A stretch of 64,000 bases of DNA from Onchidella celtica. Its lineage: Eukaryota; Mollusca; Gastropoda; Systellommatophora; Onchidiidae. The DNA is taken from NCBI GenBank assembly GCA_963931925.1, contig OZ007575.1, positions 41,440,112-41,504,111 on the forward strand. Direction: 5' to 3'. A model generated the notes under the pieces. That model was given only the letters and a program-made list of their open reading frames with translations, made no database searches and was not told the origin of the DNA. The translations under genes and the position numbers were made by a program. Of the stretch, positions 11,130 to 23,282 are shown piece after piece. The stretch's first letter is position 1, and every line of letters starts with the position of its first letter.

Positions 11130-11622
11130 CTGTCAATTATAAATCAACGAACCAATCAATAAAGTAATCAATCAGTCAAGTCAGTTGACACAAAATATGA
11201 TTTTTTTTTTCGTCTTATGTAATCGATATTTAGAAAACAGCAGAAATGGGCTTCATTTCCTCTCTCTCTCTCTCTCTTCTTTCTCCCCGATATCATTAGC
11301 CAAAAGTAGAAGACATTTACTCAACAACAAAGAATCAATAATTCTGCTAGAAATCCTTTCAAATTAAAACGACGCAAACGAAAAACAATCCATAAATCCT
11401 AAAACTGATACCAAAATTTAAGTTCAAACGCCAGTTTCGTAGTTTCTTTAGTGAATGTGGATCTCTCACAGAGAAGGTGGGGATTCACTGCATGTGTTTA
11501 CGTGCGTTGTAAACAGCACTTATAGTGCCCAGTTGTAGGAAAAAAGAGTTCAGGTCTAGAACAAAGTTTACCATAGAGGCAGAAAACATTTTCGCGATGC
11601 CCCACGTTTTGTTTTTCATTCC

Positions 11623-11735
11623 TTGTTCAATTTTCATTTTGTGATGACAAAAAAGTACCTATTAGTCGTTCAAAACTATAACCCAGATAGTGAGACTGTG
11701 CATACTTCATTTATGAAAATGGGTGTTAAAAAGTG
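11623..11735 (+). repeat. Dispersed repeat family C, copy 1
   Basis: Has TTGTTCAATTTTCATTTTG, TGATGACAAA, GTTCAAAACTATAAC and the GATAGTGAGACTGTGCATA block. These align with the copies at 31594-31745 and 53573-53728. It is the most diverged of the three and lacks the CCTGGATTGG end. Confidence 0.7.
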
Positions 11736-12517
11736 AATTAATTGATGTAGAATGGCGAATCATAATGGTCTTTTCCGTAACACGGCACCATCATTATACA
11801 TAGGGTTCCATGGACTGTAGTGTTGATATAAGTGAAGTAGTTGTAACATGACTGGTTTTAGTGTTGTGAGACTGAGGTAAGACTGGCCGTATTGCGGACT
11901 AGAGCTCAGCTATTTGTATTGTAGTGTTTACAGAAGAATGTTGCCTTTTACCTACTATTTCATTGAAAGCAAAGTTTATAATTATGAATTTGGTCATTAT
12001 TACCTTCGTTCTCTCAGCTTAAGAGACAATTAATGTCTTCGGTACTGAATAATATTGTACGATCTCATTAGTTATTGAACTGTCAATAGGAATCACAATG
12101 TAGGCCTACAAGCAATCTCGACGGTTGCTTCAGTTTCCCACTACGGCTCTCCAGCAACCGTTTAGAACGGCTTTTTTTTTCCTGAGTTGATTATTTTCAC
12201 ACTACAGAGTCATCGGTCTGATCTTAATAATTATGCACGGGGATGAAATTTGAGAGCTATTTTTGAGACGGAATGTTCAGGAACGTTAAAGACGGTGACA
12301 AATCACATTCAAAACGGCATAAACAGCCAGTCAAAACCAGAGCAAATTTATGACATTTTCATACTCGTTAAGGTGACAGTCTCTTGATGTTGTTTACTTT
12401 TCAAGCATCCATATCGCAGGTCCTGAGACTTTACGGCTTAAATTCCACTCTCAGGTAAATACAAGTTTAATGATTGCAGTGTCAAGTCCCTAATCATCCG
12501 CGATTGTCTCCTGCGAT

Positions 12518-12549
12518 AGGTCAACTCAGGTCACATGTCAAACTGACCT
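12518..12549 (+). promoter_or_regulatory. Nuclear receptor type DR4 plus inverted half-site
   Basis: AGGTCA at 12518-12523 and 12528-12533 stand 4 bp apart (DR4). TGACCT at 12544-12549 makes an inverted half-site. The cluster lies in the long Pax6 intron, 1.4 kb upstream in gene sense of the exon at 11129-10907. Three perfect half-sites in 32 bp is unlikely by chance, but function is unknown. Confidence 0.35.
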
Positions 12550-12785
12550 GTGGTCAAGATGGAGCAGCGGAACATGCGCAGTGACGGACAAGACCATATA
12601 TGGGATGATGGATAGTGTGACACAATTACAACTTGTCTGGCCCACATCTGGTTCATCGTGGTGTTAACTGGCCTGGCTTTATAGCCCGACACCTGGACAC
12701 TGGACACAGGTCACGCACATATACATACAAATATACATACATATACACATATATGAATACACGCATGTACAAACACACCCTCCAC

Positions 12786-12882
12786 CTCTTCAGATTAGGC
12801 GGGTGATTGGAGGGCGCTTGTGGTAAGGACTCCTCCAGACCTGTCCTATCGTTCTGTTATATTCTGTCTATCTTCTGGCTTT
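12786..12882 (-). repeat. Dispersed repeat family D, copy 2 (inverted)
   Basis: Its reverse complement reads AGATAGACAGAATATAACAG, ACGATAGGACAG and AAGCGCCCTCCAATCACCCG, matching the plus-strand copies. Confidence 0.7.
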
Positions 12883-13975
12883 TTTCTAGCACAACGTGAC
12901 CATTATCGTGCCGAGCTGTTTTCTCGAAACTCAAATTCAAAGTGAAACTCCTCAAGTTAGTGTTTGTCTCTTCCGTCATACTTTGTCTACGTCCATATTC
13001 TCTTATCTTTCTCTTGGGGTTCTTTAACATTGCTCAGTTTACCATAGCCCATCCTCATAGTGGAAATGGGGAAGGCGAAGGAGGGACTATGAAAGACACA
13101 GAGTCATAACAGAAAGATGGGGACTGTAAGTTGTAGTGGGTAACACCCAAGAGGGTCGTTATATCAAAATACTTGAAAAATTGCCCGCATTTTGAAAGCA
13201 TGCCAGCCTGAAGAGTAAAGATTTATTCTACAAGAAGGTTGCACTGCGTGCACCCACCACTTTACAATTCGTAAACGCCTTTAGAAGACAAAACTTTGAA
13301 TATGGGACCCCATTACACTTGAACACTCAAAGCACGTCCTTCAAAACAAGCAGGCAGAGCGAGAAAAACATATTTTGCCAGTTAGTCGAAAACACAGCAG
13401 TGACTGAGAAATTGTCTCAGTCTTAAGTGCACCAATAAAAACACCCTTGTAACTTGTTTCGTATTGGAAACTATGCTCCTTACCACTATGGAGCATTATT
13501 ACAATAAAATAATACAACTTCAATCTCCTAACGGGCAGTGCTTGTCGTTTATCCAATGCGACCCAATATAAGGTAACCTTAATATGGAATACCTGTCGTC
13601 TCACTTAACCGTGTGTACAAAAATTAGGGATTTCGAAGAGGGTAATATCCCAGCTGAGCCAAATCCACGCCCCTGACATAGAAGGTTTACGGCTTGCCAG
13701 TGCTCGTTAACTCTTTGGACGAGTGGCGAGCTCAGTGTTGAGGTGCCGGTTCTGACGGGTGTCACAACGCTCAGGGGACCGTGAATGGATGTCTGTAAGA
13801 TGGGGGGGGGGGGATACGCCGGGGATATCCCAAGGCTAACAGCATACAGACATCTCCTAACCCCTGTTGTTTATATTTATTTGAGGTCGAGGTTGTTTCT
13901 GTCAACATTTCAAGTTTATGTCCTCGGTGAAGTGAAAATTCCATCACTGTGACTGGTCAGCTACCTGAGTCAATG

Positions 13976-14425
13976 GTATATGACTGAATGTAAATACCAA
14001 GTATATGACTGAATACACCAAGACCAGTAAATGACCGAATGTAAGCCAACGAAATCAATGAATGTAAACCAAGTATATTACCCAATGTAAGCCAACAATC
14101 TGGATGAATGTAAACTAAGTACATGACTGAATGTATGCCAACATTCTAACTGAATATATGCCAATATCCTGACTGAACGTAAACCATATATATGACTGAG
14201 TGTATATGACTGAATGAACACCAGGCAAAATGACAGAATGTAAGTCAATAATCTGACTGAATATAAGCCAACAATCTGACTGAATGTGAACTAAGTATAT
14301 ATTTATAATGACTGAATGTAAGCCAGAAATCATGCTGAATGAAAAACCAAGCATTATGACTGAATGTAAGCCAACAGTCTAAATGAATGTTAACCAACCA
14401 TATTCTAACTGTAAGCGAAGTAATT
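13976..14425 (+). repeat. Degenerate minisatellite, about 23 bp unit
   Basis: About 18 units built on TGACTGAATGTAAGCCAACA and TGACTGAATGTAAACCAAGT. The two types tend to alternate, giving a higher-order period near 46 bp. Units vary in length and sequence. The open frames on the minus strand (HSVI, FSQ and IQSD repeats) are translations of the repeat. Confidence 0.9.
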
Positions 14426-14503
14426 GATTTTGTGTAAAAGAATGGATTCATGTGACAGTGCATAGAACTCGACTGCGTGCCAGACTTGCAGTTCACGCTC
14501 TTC

Positions 14504-14527
14504 TCCCCCCCCCCCCCCCCCCCCCCC
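14504..14527 (+). repeat. C homopolymer of about 23
   Basis: Unbroken C-run. Other long C or G runs occur near 7661, 9778, 37060, 53046, 57159 and 59767. Their lengths may be assembly-sensitive. Confidence 0.9.
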
Positions 14528-16340
14528 GCTTCAATCTTTTTTTTCTCTCACCAAAACTGACAAACGCTTCTGTTTAAAAACACTTTCGGACAAAAAATGT
14601 GTTGTAATGAAAATGGTCGGATAATTTCAATCAAGATAGATCTACTCCGCAAAGCCAGAGAAAGATGATAGTAATAATTATTAGTCTCACAGCACCTTGA
14701 TGCTTGGAGAAAAAAGTAACAACAATAGCGCCTCCTATTAACCGTCTTTTTCTTACTCGAGACAATTTAACTGTCGTGCCACATGACAATAGGCTCATCG
14801 CAGGCTCATGAATGTTAAGAGCTGTGACTTGGTCAGGTCATTAACAGTAAATTATTATCACGGGGAGCAGGAGAGTTGAGCAAATATGGCGCAAGTCCAG
14901 TGACATCTCTCATAAACCCACTGCCCGACCACTGAGATTTACGGACCCTTTGCTTCCAGCGAGTTCCTGATATGGGAAAAGTATTAACACCACACTGTAG
15001 TAAACGCTGCCGGAATGCAAGAAAAAAAAATTTATTAATCATGGACATCAACGGACCATAATATTGGAGAAAAAAAATTACCAAGATACCTGTATTAGGC
15101 AAATTAATAGCCTTAAAGAAAAATATAATATCAGTCACACGGTATTATTTACTGCGTTCCAACAGAATATTTTGTGAGCGAAGTAAAGCACAACATTATT
15201 GAATAATGCTGTATCAAAATACAAGTAAAGTTGTAATAATAATGGTAATAATGATAATAATCATAATAGTAATGATCAACAACGTTAAAATAATGATCTA
15301 CTTGCTGCTCGAATTACAGATTTGCAGCGTGAGCCAAAATTTAACGTGGAACGAATTTCAGACATCAAAATGCATTTTTCTGCCGAAATAAAGAGACCCT
15401 TCTTCGAAATGCAACGAAACTCAGAAACAGCCTCCATCGTCTCTTCGTTTGGCTCTGAGTGGGGCGGAAGACTGATCATCGACATGAAATTTGCACATAT
15501 CAAGTAAGAAATTTACAAGAAATTAAAAGAAAAAAAAATTAGTTTACAGCACTAAAAAGCCACAGTGATTTGAATGAAGCCACTTTTTCCCCCTCCTAAG
15601 TTTATGTTTGTATAGCCTAATATGAATTGTATAATATTTTCTTATCCAATTTCAACGTCGGACATTTCTTGAATTCTCTTGGATGTAGAACGCTGCACTG
15701 CTATTCTACGGGAGTTTTTCCCATCCTCACCCACAAGCAAACAAAAGAAGGAAAACAACAACAACAACAGGCAGCTGGCCAGGGCGCTATGATGGATTAA
15801 AAATGTTGCCACTTGCGTTGGGAAAGTTGTTAAAACAGAATGAAACCAAACTGCCAGGCTGCCTTACCATCTATCAAGCTGGACTGAAGTCACGGTGAAA
15901 ACACTTTGACCGACTACCATAAAATTGGGACAAGAGTTCGTCCTTTGGTTTAAGATTGCTTGGAATTTAGACTGTTATTTGTTAGTGCTTGTATCTGTCT
16001 AGCTTGCCATTCAGAAGACGATAATTGAAACAGAAATTTAAAAAAAGAAAAAAAGTTCAATTCAACCATACAGACGCTTCGGACAGAGACAGACAAGGTG
16101 CTGAAATGCAAGAAGGCTTAAGAAAGAAGAAGCCTATTTGGGAAGATGAAAACAGCTTTTAATATGGAGCATTATGCTGCATTATATTATTTTTGTACAG
16201 TGCAATGTACAATCTAAAAAACCTGTATTGTTATCACTATGCTACCTTCAGTTTGAAGATAGATCTAATGTTATTACTGCTGGTTGATTACAACTTCAGC
16301 TTTGTATGTTTTGTGTACCATGAAAGTATATTTTTTGAAG

Positions 16341-16342
<2 letters not shown>

Positions 16343-16393
<51 letters not shown>

Positions 16394-16552
16394 AAGAGAG
16401 AGAGAGAGAGAGAATGAGAAAGAAAGAGAGAGAAAGGGAGTGAGCGAGTGATTAAGTTAGTATTTCATGTAAAGGCGTTCTGGGTCCACTCTGTAGAGAC
16501 AGGCGCTATATAAATGTACTCCTTTATTTCCCTTATTATTATTACGATTATT
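16343..16552 (+). mobile_element. SINE-like family B with long GA microsatellite at its 5' side
   Basis: About 97 bp of nearly pure GA repeat (16343-16440) runs into TGAGCGAGTGATTAAG. CTCTGTAGAGACAGGCGC, TATATAAATG and a TTATTATTATTAC tail follow. The TGAGCGAG join after the GA tract also occurs in the copy at 7871. Confidence 0.75.
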
Positions 16553-17342
16553 AACTGTTTAAATGTAATTTCAAAGTAGAATAGGGAGGTCATGATGCAT
16601 TCTCTACCACTTTTCACCAAGCAGTATTAACAAGTAAAAGGTAAAGAAACGGAACAAACTCTCTGCAGGCTAAAATATTATAAATCCCCTATCTCTAGCA
16701 ATGTGAAAACCACTTCCGAGCCTCTATGAATACACTAATACTGTCTTGCTAGACCAAGATAGCGCTGAGCTCGCACGGCCTCAGCCCGGCTCTCCATTAG
16801 GGCAACGACAGTGTCAACTCGTTAAAATCAAGGCTGCGCAGTCAGGCAGAAAATTGGGGTACCCTTGATATCCAATATCTTGCTAAAAGTCATTTAGCTT
16901 CGATCAGTTGTCGTAGGCAGGTCTTTGTGAATCGAGAAAGAGCGACATAAAATGAACTGAGGGGAGCTATGGAGTCATACATTCGCAGTTCTGATGGTGG
17001 TAAAAACACTGGATTCAGAAGTTTGTTGTTTTTTTCTTTTATTCAAGGGGACTTTTTTTTTTGTGTCCCAAAATGAATAAGTTTAGATACTAGGTTTCTG
17101 GCACAAAGGGGACTGTATGTTCCATATATTTTTTTTTAAATGTGCTATTTCCTACACCTCTGTCAGTATCATGGTCTTTCGGATGTGCATCTCTGCGCTA
17201 TCCCTATTACGACAATAAATTATTGTGTTATTCTAAATTTAAGACAAAGTTTTCAATGCACTGAAAATGAAATAAAACTGGTGGTTATACAGGAAAAAGG
17301 AGAGCAAATGGGTTATAATATGGACTGCCATGGAATGGATAG

Positions 17343-17452
17343 ATGAATGAATGAATGAATGAATGAATGAATGAATGAATGAATGAATCATGAATGAATG
17401 AATGAATGAATGAACGAATGAATGAATGAACGAACGAATGAATGAATGAATG
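17343..17452 (+). repeat. GAAT microsatellite
   Basis: About 27 copies of GAAT with a few GAAC variants and one interruption near 17389. Confidence 0.95.
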
Positions 17453-17456
17453 AGAC

Positions 17457-17834
17457 ATGTACTATTGTATGGATATTTTAGATTATTGCTCTGTGTTACT
17501 GGGGTACTTCCATTGCCAGGGCTTCCTCATACAAGGTGAATTTAATCTCCCGTTGACAGGCCCGACTGTAAAGCACATGAAGATTGATCTTGATGAGGAT
17601 GTTGTGGAATCAAGGGTATCAGCAACGGTGACAACAACCTTACAACTGTGCCAAGGACAATGGCCCGTGTCACTGAGACCCACTGAAGAACAGTCCCCTA
17701 CTGCGCCTGGGGACACCTTGGTGTGTTATAAAGGTGACATTAAAATTATCCACGGGACACCTTTAGTGGAGGAGTTACCTCTCTATACCCCAGTTCATTC
17801 TTTTCTTTCTCGACATCGTCGAACGTCGGATTAA
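17457..17834 (+). other. Unrecognised open reading frame, 125 codons, inside Pax6 intron
   Basis: An ATG-initiated frame follows the GAAT microsatellite. The middle part (KIDLDEDVVESRV, TLQLCQGQWPVSL) has a less skewed composition than the chance frames around it. There is no known motif or signal peptide, and no visible promoter. A CCATTGCCAG at 17510-17519 could be a splice acceptor. It could be an antisense exon of another gene, a decayed repeat, or chance. Confidence 0.12.
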
Positions 17835-18964
17835 AATCTTTGCCAGCTCTGACTCTTGTCAGGATCATCACATTCATTCATCGCTGTTTCTTTTCACTAC
17901 CTGATAATGATGTCTTAATGTGGATGAATCTACGTAATCGCTCATACTTTTGTTCTGTACTTCACTGATCAACCAGTTTTAAAACGTCCAATCGGCCCTG
18001 AACTTGATGGACGCGTCAGGGAAAAGGAGACGTCATCCATGTCGTCATGGCATGATTGATTTTTGATGACACTGTTGTGGCCGCGTTACTAACAGGCTTA
18101 CACGAGCTGAGAGTTGTACAGTTGTAAGTTCCCCCAGCTGAGATTGGCAACAAAAATCACTCGCGGGATTTCGACCACTCGCACGCTTCAGCAAAAGCAG
18201 TCAAGGATTATAGAACTTAGTGGCCACCATTTCAGCCATTTTATTGTGCCCCTGCTTGACACTATTCTGTGTACCTCAAGAAATACATGTCGAGTAACGG
18301 ACTTTAAAAACTGCAATAAAAATCTCCCATGGAGCAGCGGAAGCGGGGACAATGGGTACGAGATGCTAAATGGGATTTATTCGAGCATGGGATATTTGAA
18401 AGTGTCGCGTATACCTCCACAACGGTCAGTCATGTGTCTAAAGCCATTTGTTCCTTGACAAGACATTACAGGACACGTTTCCTTAATCTGTCCCTGTCAA
18501 ACTTTTGTACGGCGTTCAGTGATACCACTTTACAATATTTTAGAACAGATTACACTTCTAATTATAGGGTGTTTATGGAAGGTGGCATGGAGCATAAATG
18601 GCTCGTGGATGTCATGATGACATCTCTTAATGAATGGAAGTAACGGCTTGTTTAACATTTTCTAATCCGGGTAATGAACCATTGACCAAACTTGTGAAAT
18701 AATCTGCGAAACTATCAAATGGATGCTGATGTTCCTCTGAATGTATAATCTCCTACATGATATAACAGTGATGCACAGATAATTATGTCTTGATTTAAAA
18801 GTTCACACAGCCCAGAGGATAGGGTCGTACTGCAAGAAAATTAAACAAATTGAAGTCACAAATTACAAAACCAACAGACGGGCAACTATTTTATTGGCCG
18901 AAATGAAAAATAAACAATAGCGATGAACACGTTGGCTTTTTTCTGTTTCGTAAAGGTCCCAATT

Positions 18965-19331
18965 GTGTTCAGGTCTTTTTGGAGGTTCGCTGCCTTTGGC
19001 ATTACACTTCACTTTTCTTGTTTTTATTTTCTTGTTGTGGTGGGGATACTTTTTTTAGAATTTCGGATGGGCAGAGGCCTTGTTCGGCCTGCTCTTTTCG
19101 ATTTCCAACTGCCAGGGTATCTTTAACGTGCGCAATATATATACACGAACCCTCCGAATTTTTCGTCCCTATCTGAGAAGACTAGGTGCTCGATCCTTCC
19201 TACCATAGGATTACGGACAGGAAAATATGAGAAAAATCCCATTGTCCCAACATGCCTGCACCGAACGGGATTCGAACCCGGTACCTTCGGCACGAGAGGC
19301 GAGCACTTTGCCTCTAGGCCACCTCGTCCCC
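18965..19331 (-). mobile_element. tRNA-headed SINE copy (family A), near full length, minus strand
   Basis: Read on the minus strand, it starts GGGGACGAGGTGGCCTAGAGG, an A-box-like tRNA start. A B box, GGTTCGAATCCC, follows, and then GGTGCAGGCATGTTGG. The body has CATATTTTCCTGTCC, TTAAAGATACCCTGGCAG and GCAGGCCGAACAAGGCC. After an A-rich bridge it ends with GGCAGCGAACCTCC and GACCTGAACACA. It lies in the 31 kb Pax6 intron in the same orientation as the gene. I could not define a clear target-site duplication; only AAAGGT is shared at both ends. It is not a tRNA gene, because the head does not fold into a clean cloverleaf and the body continues downstream. Confidence 0.9.
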
Positions 19332-20175
19332 TGCAAAGGTGCTTAATGATTTCTACGACATCTGTTAGGCTCGGCTATTATTAGTATGAGCCTCACATCA
19401 AGGCTACCTCCTCTCACGTGTATGTGAGGATGTTCATCTGCGTGTGTGTTTGTGTCAAGTGCGCGTGCGTGTATAGGTTTTGTTTAATCGACCCCTCAGC
19501 ACCGTCCGGGAGTCTTTTTCTTCTCTGCCACTCAATACTGGGTCTCATCTCTTTCTCTCTATCTGTCTCTTTCTCTCTCTCTCCCCCCTCCTCCTTCTCC
19601 TCCCCGGGGCCGCCACCGAGCCCGTATTCATATTGTCTACCCGAGCGTACACAACTTGTGCGGACACGGGAAGGCGAGTCTCCCTACACGCCGCGCCTTC
19701 ATTATGGCCATCTCGTATGACGGGAAAATTACCTTAATGGTTGGTTCACATTCTAATAAACATGTTCTGAGCTCTGGGCGATACGATGAGGGAAAGGAGA
19801 AGATTGGGAGAGAATGAATGGACCTGAATTTGAAGACAGTTTGCCTGAGCATGAGTAAGGCTTGCTCAGTGCACGATAATATTATACAGTACATGCCAAA
19901 CTTTTTCCTTTCGTTTTGTTTTTTTAATTTCACAATACAAACCATAGGCTTCGGTGATGCTCAGAACTGGTGAGAATAGTTTTACACAACGTGTACGGTG
20001 CATTGTATGGGTAAAACTTGCGCAGTGCATCAAAATCTGCTCTTCCATTATGGACTATTCTACCGTGGATAGAACAGAAATGAAAAAAAAAAAAAAAGAA
20101 ATGGTTCAAATGAGTTTGAGTTTGGGTTCATAGAAAGCATGTCGACCCGATAACGGTCACATTGTGATGGGAAAA

Positions 20176-20256
20176 GGTAAGACAATAGACAGACTATAAC
20201 AGAATGGTAGGACAGAAAGGGGACTCTTCCAGGAGCGTCCACCAACCACTCGCTGA
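20176..20256 (+). repeat. Dispersed repeat family D, copy 3
   Basis: GACAATAGACAGACTATAAC, AGAATGGTAGGACAG, CTTCCAGGAGCGTCCACC and CACTCGCTGAG follow in the family order. Confidence 0.68.
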
Positions 20257-20588
20257 GGTTTCTCTCAACGATGCAACAAAAGAATGCCGTACATACAAGT
20301 AATAATATGTAAACTAAGGAACTCAGACTTTTTTTTTTTCCGGTATCGTCGACGGCATCTGTTTAAGTGACAAACAAACAAACACAAAAAGTAACATATT
20401 CCTTGCAGTTACGGCAATTTAATAATAAAAAAAACAACAAATAAACAACCAAGCAACCAACCTAGACTTGGCGCTATTCGTAATCCGCCTTTATGTAAAA
20501 AACAAAAATAACACTGGATCTTTGACAAAGAACGGCCAGACAACACTCAAACGATTTCCAACCATTAAAGAAAAAACAAAAACAGCCG

Positions 20589-20590
20589 GG

Positions 20591-20653
<63 letters not shown>
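20589..20653 (+). repeat. GA microsatellite
   Basis: GA array with GGGA and GAAA interruptions. Translated frames (ERERER and SLSLSL) are artefacts. Confidence 0.93.
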
Positions 20654-23149
20654 CACAGACTGATGAAAAGAAATAAGAAATCTGAGACGGCAGAATCTGA
20701 TAAATATGAAAAGAATTTTTAAAAATACCAAAATATTAATAACCTCAAATTGTTACGTTCTTGTGATCAATACCCATATAAAAGAGTTCAGTAGAGATGA
20801 GAGTTATAATTGTTTAACTTAGTTAAAAATGTATTTCAAAGCTTGAACATAAATCATGTAAAATGTTGACTTTTCTGGTTTTTTTCATTTCTTCTTCTCA
20901 CTGTATTTGAGTAGAAAACACAACGAAACAAAACAAGGCAAAAAACTGAATGAATGTCCTGAGTCTGGCTAAATAGAGGATTCCCAGCGTAAATTACGAG
21001 ATGTGGGAGAATTGAGTGACGAGCATTTGAGAGGCTGAGACAATGCCTTGTTGAAGAGACCGCCGTTACTGGCTCCTTCTACAACAGCAAGACAATGGTA
21101 AACGAGGCGCCAAACGATGCACACGTTTAATGCACCGTAAACTGGTGAGAGACAGGGAGTTATTGGTGCACAATAGGGTTTTCACATCCAGACTGGGGCG
21201 AAAACTCGCCAGTGGAGAGGACGCGGAAGACAAACTATTTGAACCTGGAGATAGACGAGAAGGACAGAAAGGGCGCAAAAAAAAAAAAAAAAAAAAATCC
21301 TGACAAGTGCATTTATTTTTCTATAGATGTATTCAGTTTTATTCCCCAAAACACAACAACAATAACAAAAAAAAAACAACAACAAATCTCTTCGGCTTTC
21401 TTTACAATTCTTTGTGAATTATTAACATAAGAAAATGACCAACCATTAGATCTAGGAAAACATCGTCAAATGCCCGAAAATTCAGAAAAAGACATCGAAT
21501 TGCCCAACTAAATGGTAATTTTTTTTATATTAAAACTGAAACAATCTGTGCCATTAACAACTATTTCCTTTGTCGGACAACTTATTTTCAGAAAGTAACA
21601 TAAGACGTCATTACCCACCGCCTATTAACTGCTCTTCCGCCAATCCTTGTTTCCCTCTTCCCAGAATTACTCCAATCCGTTATAAAGCCTAAAAGACTAC
21701 CCAGAAATCCAAATGTAATATCAACCGAAGCAATCTCGGAATAGTTTTTCCTACCGAAACTAGCTCTCCAGTATCCCAGGACCTCATGATCCTTGGAACT
21801 GATCCAAGGGAGGGATCTCTGGAGTCCCGCCTTCCCAGGTCGTAGAAATTCAATATCCTTTCATAAGCACTGTTGGATTGCAGTCGCGTACCACTTTTCT
21901 TTTGTTTTTATCCAGGCGAATGAATGGAGATACGCACTTACGAGACACGGGCACATTGCGAGAATCGCCGGGAACAACAAACAAAGATGCGACTTCAACA
22001 CGACAGCAAGGTAAGGCCAGCGCCCAACAAGTATTCTGAAATGTCTGAATAACTTTAAATGTTATGAATAATAGACTTCTAATTGAACATTTCAGACCTA
22101 GAGGATAGAGTCTAAATAAAATATTAACTGGATAGAGGAGTTCAAATATTTTCAGCACAGCATGATAACATTGATATAATTTACATCAATGTCGGACTCC
22201 CGCTTCCACGTCTTTTTCCTCGTCAGTCAGAACTTTCGTATTCTTCGTCATTTTCCCGCCACCCCTCCCATTCCAACCCCCTGTCCCCTACCCCCACCCC
22301 AGTCGTCCCCAACCCCCAATTTGCGGCCATGACCGCCACTGCCACACAAAGGCTCCCACAGGATGAGAAAAGGGAAAAGGAAAAAGCCGGAGCTACAGAC
22401 GCACCCACCTAGAAAACATTGGTAAATCAGGCGAGCCAAATTTGATTTTTGAAGAAAAATTACCCAGGATGAGTCAAGCATAATTAATATCTGAATAATC
22501 TGTCTGTATAGGGCAGAGGCAGACAACGTTTGTATGGGTTGCTGCCTTCTTCCGTCTCTATCCCTCTGCCTCCCCCTCCTCTTCTTTTTTTCTTCTCCCG
22601 ACGGCTAGCCCGTACATTCCGTTTTTGTCTTTATTCTGACCCTGCGATGAGCGAAGACATGTCTGAACGTTCAGAGAACCCTCCAGCCATCTTGTTTTCT
22701 TACCACGTGTTACTAACTCAGGCGTGTTCTCAAACGCTGCGTGCGTGTGTGCTTGCGTGAGCGAACGCGTGGCCGTGCGTGCATGCATGCATTAAAACCA
22801 GGTTTATCTGCTGTTGTTATTTCTCCTTTCGGCAATTCGGCGTATGTGGACATGGTTGTTGTGTTTGTTCGGTGGGCTCACATGTCGCCTCGTATCAGGT
22901 TGCTTGTAAAGATGTTTCCCTGCTTTATTTATTATCGCTGATCAGGATGTTTCTCGAGAACAACGAAAACGGAGAGGGCCGATTCAACCAGATTATTCAT
23001 TACTGGTAAAATACAACAACAACAAAAAAAAAAAACTCCACGATTTCAGGAATTACGCTTGGCCAATGTCATTAAAGACAACAAATATTATATACATTAT
23101 CATCATGTTAATAATGATAACATTTGAAGAGGGTTAATCATAATTAATT

Positions 23150-23282
23150 GGGATCATCAATCTCAGCTTGAAGTACGTTGCCCTTCATGATCTCTCAATG
23201 CTGACCATGTTGACATGTCTACATGCTGAATTTCTGGCAAAATAGATATTTCAAAGCCAATAATTGCTAGTCAAATGCCCGT
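23150..23282 (+). repeat. Dispersed repeat, copy 1 of an inverted pair
   Basis: About 133 bp with landmarks GGGATCATCAATCTCAGCTT, CGTTGCCCTTCATGATCTC, TTCTGGCAAAAT and GCTAGTCAAATGCCCG. The reverse complement of 26074-26206 shows the same landmarks in the same order, with roughly 85 percent identity by eye. No coding content or terminal repeat was recognised. Confidence 0.88.

Noticed and set aside
13976-14425. CRISPR-like array
   Set aside because: Units are degenerate and contiguous without unique spacers, and the host is an animal.
19255-19331. tRNA gene on the minus strand
   Set aside because: A and B boxes are present, but the sequence is the head of a SINE whose body is repeated elsewhere in the window.
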